Source of the DNA: an uncultured Bacteroidia bacterium
Lineage (GTDB): Bacteria > Bacteroidota > Bacteroidia > Bacteroidales > UBA932
Direction of reading: 5' to 3'
DNA: 64,000 nucleotides
Assembly: GCA_902790635.1 (NCBI GenBank)
Contig: CADASN010000006.1
Span: 28,784-92,783 of the forward strand
The position numbers were made by a program, and so were the translations under genes. Each line of letters starts with the position of its first letter. Position 1 is the first letter of the stretch. This document shows, in pieces, positions 61,756 through 64,000 of the stretch. A model generated the notes under the pieces. That model worked only from the letters and a program-made list of their open reading frames with translations, was not told where the DNA came from and searched no databases.

Positions 61756-63681
61756 TCAACAGAGTTTCAGGAAAAGTTCTATCGCCTGGTATTCGGCCAT
61801 GCCGACCTGGTCGTAGAGTTGAGCGGTGTGCTGGGTGCGCTCTTCGGCGCGCTGCCAGAACTCCCGCGAATCCTCGCCCGGGAAGGGGACTATATCCTTC
61901 TGGGATAAGTGGCGGAAAATGGCGTGGCGCTTCTTGACTACCTCTTCCGGGCTCAGCGGCACGGCCATGTCCGCCCGGCCGGGCTCCCACTCCATCCAGG
62001 CGCCGCGATAGAGCCAGATATGGGTGTCGGCCAGCAGACTTGCGTCTTCGGCACGGAGCTGCTCCACCGCTTCCAGCGCCGCTTCCGTACACACGCGGTG
62101 CGTGCCGTGCGGATCGGCCAGATCGCCTGCCATGAAGATCATCTGCGGCTTTAACTGGACGATCAGCGCCTTGATGATATCCACGTCGGCCTGGGTGCTG
62201 GGGTTCTTCTCGATGCCGCCGGACTCGTAGAACGGAAGATTGAGGAAGTGGGCGTTGGTGTTGTCATCCAGGCCCAGGGAGCGTACGGCCGCGCGGGCTT
62301 CGCTGCGGCGGATCGCTGCTTTGAGCCTGAGCAGGTCACGTGGCTCCGGTTCACCGGGTACTTTGCTCTCAATCAGCGCTTTAACTGACTTGAACTGATC
62401 GGCCAGGCCGAGCTGGGAGGCGGCATCCATCTGCTGGAGCACCACGTCGTCGTGGACGGCTACATCGCCGGAGGTCTGGTAGGCTACATGGACGTCGTGC
62501 CCCTGCGAGACGAGGCGGATGAAAGTCCCGCCCATCGAGATCACGTCATCGTCGGGGTGGGGCGAGAGGATCAGCACCGTCTTCGGGAACGGCTTCGCCG
62601 GCACGGGGCGCGTGCTGTCGTCGGCGTTCGGCTTGCCGCCGGGCCAGCCGGTGATCGTATGCTGAAGGTCGTTGAACACGTCGATATTGATCTTGTCGAA
62701 GGTGCCTTCCTTTTCAATCAGTTCGCCCAGGGAGTTCTCCAGATAGTCCTGGTCGGTGAGCTTGAGGATGGGCTTGCCGACGGTCTGGCACAGCCAGACG
62801 ACGGCCTTACGGCGGAGCTTCGGCGTCCAGTCGCAAGGTCCCACCAGCCAGGGCGCAACCACGCGGGTCAGCAGACTGCCCGCCGTGGCATCCACGATGA
62901 AACGGATGTGGTCGTGGCGCTGCATGAGTGAGGCCGGACAGGCGGTCGTCATGTCTCCCTCAACGATGGCGCGGACGGCTTTCGCCTTGTCTTCGCCCCA
63001 GGCCATCAGTACGATGCGGCTGGCCGAGAGCATGGTCCCGAGGCCCATCGTGATGGCGCTCTGGGGCGTGGCGGCAAGGTCGTGGTTGAAGTGGAGGGCC
63101 TGCCGCTTGCGGGAAGAGTAGGACAAGCGCACCGTGCGGGTGCGCGTTTTTTCGTTGCTCCCGGCTTCGTTGAAGCCCAGCTGGCCCTGCTCGCCCACGC
63201 CGAGCACCAGCAGGTCCAGCCCCCTGGCGAGCTTCTCGAAGCGGGCGCAGTACTCCGACACCTGCGCCTGGGGCACGGCGCCGTCAGGGATATGGATGTT
63301 CTCGCGGAGAATATCCACCTGGTCCAGGAGCGTCTCGCGAAGCAGGTGGTTGCGGCTCTGGTACTCGTCCTGCGAAGACGGGTAGTACTCGTCAATCGAG
63401 AAGACTTCCACGTCCTGAAAAGAAACTCCCCCTTCCTGGCAGCGCCGGGCAAGTTCTTCGTAAAGCGTGACCGGCGTCATACCCGTGGAGAGGCCCAGGC
63501 GGAACAGCCGCCCGGAGCAGTCCTTGATGGCAGAGACGATATAATCGGCCACGGCCACGGACGCCTGATGCGACTCGGGATATATCTGGGTCCAGATCTT
63601 CTCGTAATTGTGCAGGATGCCGTCCGGGAGATTCTCCTCGATCAGACCGCCTTCGTAGGGCAGGGTGAAATGCTTTTCCAT
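61756..63681 (-). CDS. NagB-like deaminase/isomerase fused to PIG-L deacetylase
   Basis: The 641-residue protein is the Bacteroidetes two-domain form of glucosamine-6-phosphate deaminase. Residues 1-280 are NagB-like (LGLSTGMTPVTLYEEL, VFSIDEYYP). A linker contains HTITGWPGGKPNADDS, and from about 370 a PIG-L domain with zinc motif SPHPDDDVISMGGT and DLADPHGTH follows. NagB turns glucosamine-6-phosphate into fructose-6-phosphate; PIG-L enzymes deacetylate N-acetylglucosamine compounds. Here the conserved loop usually written GxGxxGHxxFNEPGS reads GVGEQGQLGFNEAGS, so the catalytic His is Gln167. Deaminase activity is therefore doubtful. A -7 box lies 4 nt upstream of the ATG. Confidence 0.88.
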   Translation of the reverse strand: MEKHFTLPYEGGLIEENLPDGILHNYEKIWTQIYPESHQASVAVADYIVSAIKDCSGRLFRLGLSTGMTPVTLYEELARRCQEGGVSFQDVEVFSIDEYYPSSQDEYQSRNHLLRETLLDQVDILRENIHIPDGAVPQAQVSEYCARFEKLARGLDLLVLGVGEQGQLGFNEAGSNEKTRTRTVRLSYSSRKRQALHFNHDLAATPQSAITMGLGTMLSASRIVLMAWGEDKAKAVRAIVEGDMTTACPASLMQRHDHIRFIVDATAGSLLTRVVAPWLVGPCDWTPKLRRKAVVWLCQTVGKPILKLTDQDYLENSLGELIEKEGTFDKINIDVFNDLQHTITGWPGGKPNADDSTRPVPAKPFPKTVLILSPHPDDDVISMGGTFIRLVSQGHDVHVAYQTSGDVAVHDDVVLQQMDAASQLGLADQFKSVKALIESKVPGEPEPRDLLRLKAAIRRSEARAAVRSLGLDDNTNAHFLNLPFYESGGIEKNPSTQADVDIIKALIVQLKPQMIFMAGDLADPHGTHRVCTEAALEAVEQLRAEDASLLADTHIWLYRGAWMEWEPGRADMAVPLSPEEVVKKRHAIFRHLSQKDIVPFPGEDSREFWQRAEERTQHTAQLYDQVGMAEYQAIELFLKLC

Positions 63682-63685
63682 AAAG

Positions 63686-63693
63686 CAAATATA
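63686..63693 (-). promoter_or_regulatory. -7 box of the NagB/PIG-L gene
   Basis: Complement reads TATATTTG, only 4 nt before the ATG at 63681; predicted leaderless transcript. Confidence 0.65.
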
Positions 63694-63753
63694 AGAAAAC
63701 CCTTCAAAAAAAGAACTTGCATTCGTTAATACGACATTATCAAGGGAAAAGCG

Positions 63754-63761
63754 TACCTTTG
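63754..63761 (+). promoter_or_regulatory. -7 box of the right-edge GH43-like gene
   Basis: TACCTTTG ends 4 nt before the ATG at 63766; predicted leaderless transcript, divergent from the NagB/PIG-L gene. Confidence 0.6.
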
Positions 63762-63765
63762 CAAT

Positions 63766-64000
63766 ATGACATTTCTCGCCAAAGCTTTAATCCTGTCGCT
63801 GCTCTGTCAGGGGCATTTCCCGGACAACCATTCCGTACCGTACAACCCTTTCGGCAACCCGCTGATTCCTGATATGGCCGGAGACCCGAGCATCATTGTC
63901 CACGACGGTACATTCTACTGCTACGTTACCACGGATGGCTATGGACAGGGACTGGAAACTTCCGGCCCTCCCGTCGTTTGGAAATCCCGGGATTTCGTCA
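63766..64000 (+). CDS. GH43-like glycosidase (5' part only)
   Basis: The first 78 codons show a short signal-like N terminus (MTFLAKALILSLLCQG) and then NPLIPDMAGDPSIIVHDGTF with YVTTDGYG, matching the first propeller blade of GH43 enzymes; the Asp of DPS is the catalytic-base candidate. WKSRDFV is the usual blade-1 end. The rest lies beyond the right edge. With the GH43-like gene at 57 kb and NagB/PIG-L next door it suggests polysaccharide use. Confidence 0.75.
   Translation, partial: MTFLAKALILSLLCQGHFPDNHSVPYNPFGNPLIPDMAGDPSIIVHDGTFYCYVTTDGYGQGLETSGPPVVWKSRDFV

Noticed and set aside
1-64000. CRISPR array, prophage, integrase, rRNA operon or replication origin
   Set aside because: No regularly spaced repeats, phage structural genes, integrase, rRNA sequence, or dnaA-box cluster were seen on reading both strands.

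Overview
The window is 64 kb of a Bacteroidales-type chromosome, from a G+C-rich member of the order (roughly 60 % G+C by eye). Promoters have the Bacteroidetes -7 box TAnnTTTG, usually with a TTG near -33, and start codons lack Shine-Dalgarno sequences. The gene content fits as well: long S16, FeoA-FeoB fusion, DUF3108, DUF4421, DUF3109, a NagB/PIG-L two-domain protein and TonB-dependent uptake. The family cannot be fixed from the sequence; a Rikenellaceae- or Cryptobacteroides-like gut organism is plausible. Both window ends cut genes (feoAB on the left, a GH43-like gene on the right).

Layout. 1-3.8 kb: feoAB, two overlapping GT2 glycosyltransferases and a DUF616-type glycosyltransferase. 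3.8-11.4 kb: rpsP-rimM on the plus strand, facing a minus-strand operon sufB-pnuC-sufC-sufD-ispE-flippase/ATP-grasp fusion. 11.5-19.3 kb: a secreted protein and a sodium symporter, facing a four-gene envelope operon (DUF4421, DUF3108, M28 peptidase, TonB receptor). 19.4-27.4 kb: a more AT-rich accessory stretch with an M13 lipoprotein peptidase, a double GNAT protein, a decayed AAA ATPase gene, two unknown envelope proteins, an intact AAA ATPase, a palindromic repeat and a split tRNA-Leu(UAA). 27.4-34.5 kb: the rod-shape operon mreB-mreC-mreD-mrdA-rodA followed by a two-domain esterase. 34.5-43.8 kb: ispD, an Lrp-type regulator, topA, a class A PBP, ddl, prmC and a lipoprotein. 43.8-64 kb: a U32 protein, a TPR protein, a degenerate M16-like protein, DUF3109, hemW, an inositol-monophosphatase-like gene, an M24 peptidase, fabG, comF, an NlpC/P60-LysM hydrolase, a GH43-like glycosidase, a transglutaminase lipoprotein, cutC and nagB/PIG-L.

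The most striking object is a 725-nt group I intron inside tRNA-Leu(UAA) (complement of 26583-27392). It sits between U34 and A35 of the anticodon, the site used by the well-known cyanobacterial and plastid intron. P3, P4, P5, P6a, P7, P8 and a 3'-terminal G can be assigned by base pairing. It encodes an HNH homing endonuclease whose reading frame continues through the catalytic core and ends on a TAG that is itself part of P7.

Other themes: a family of nested palindromic repeats, one copy intergenic and one read in frame inside a U32 gene; many promoters whose -7 box lies only 4-10 nt before the ATG, implying leaderless mRNAs; and several fusions or catalytic-residue losses (flippase/ATP-grasp, NagB His to Gln, M16 without its zinc motif, a SufD reduced to its core). 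Housekeeping genes for isoprenoid precursors (ispD, ispE), Fe-S assembly and peptidoglycan elongation dominate the rest.
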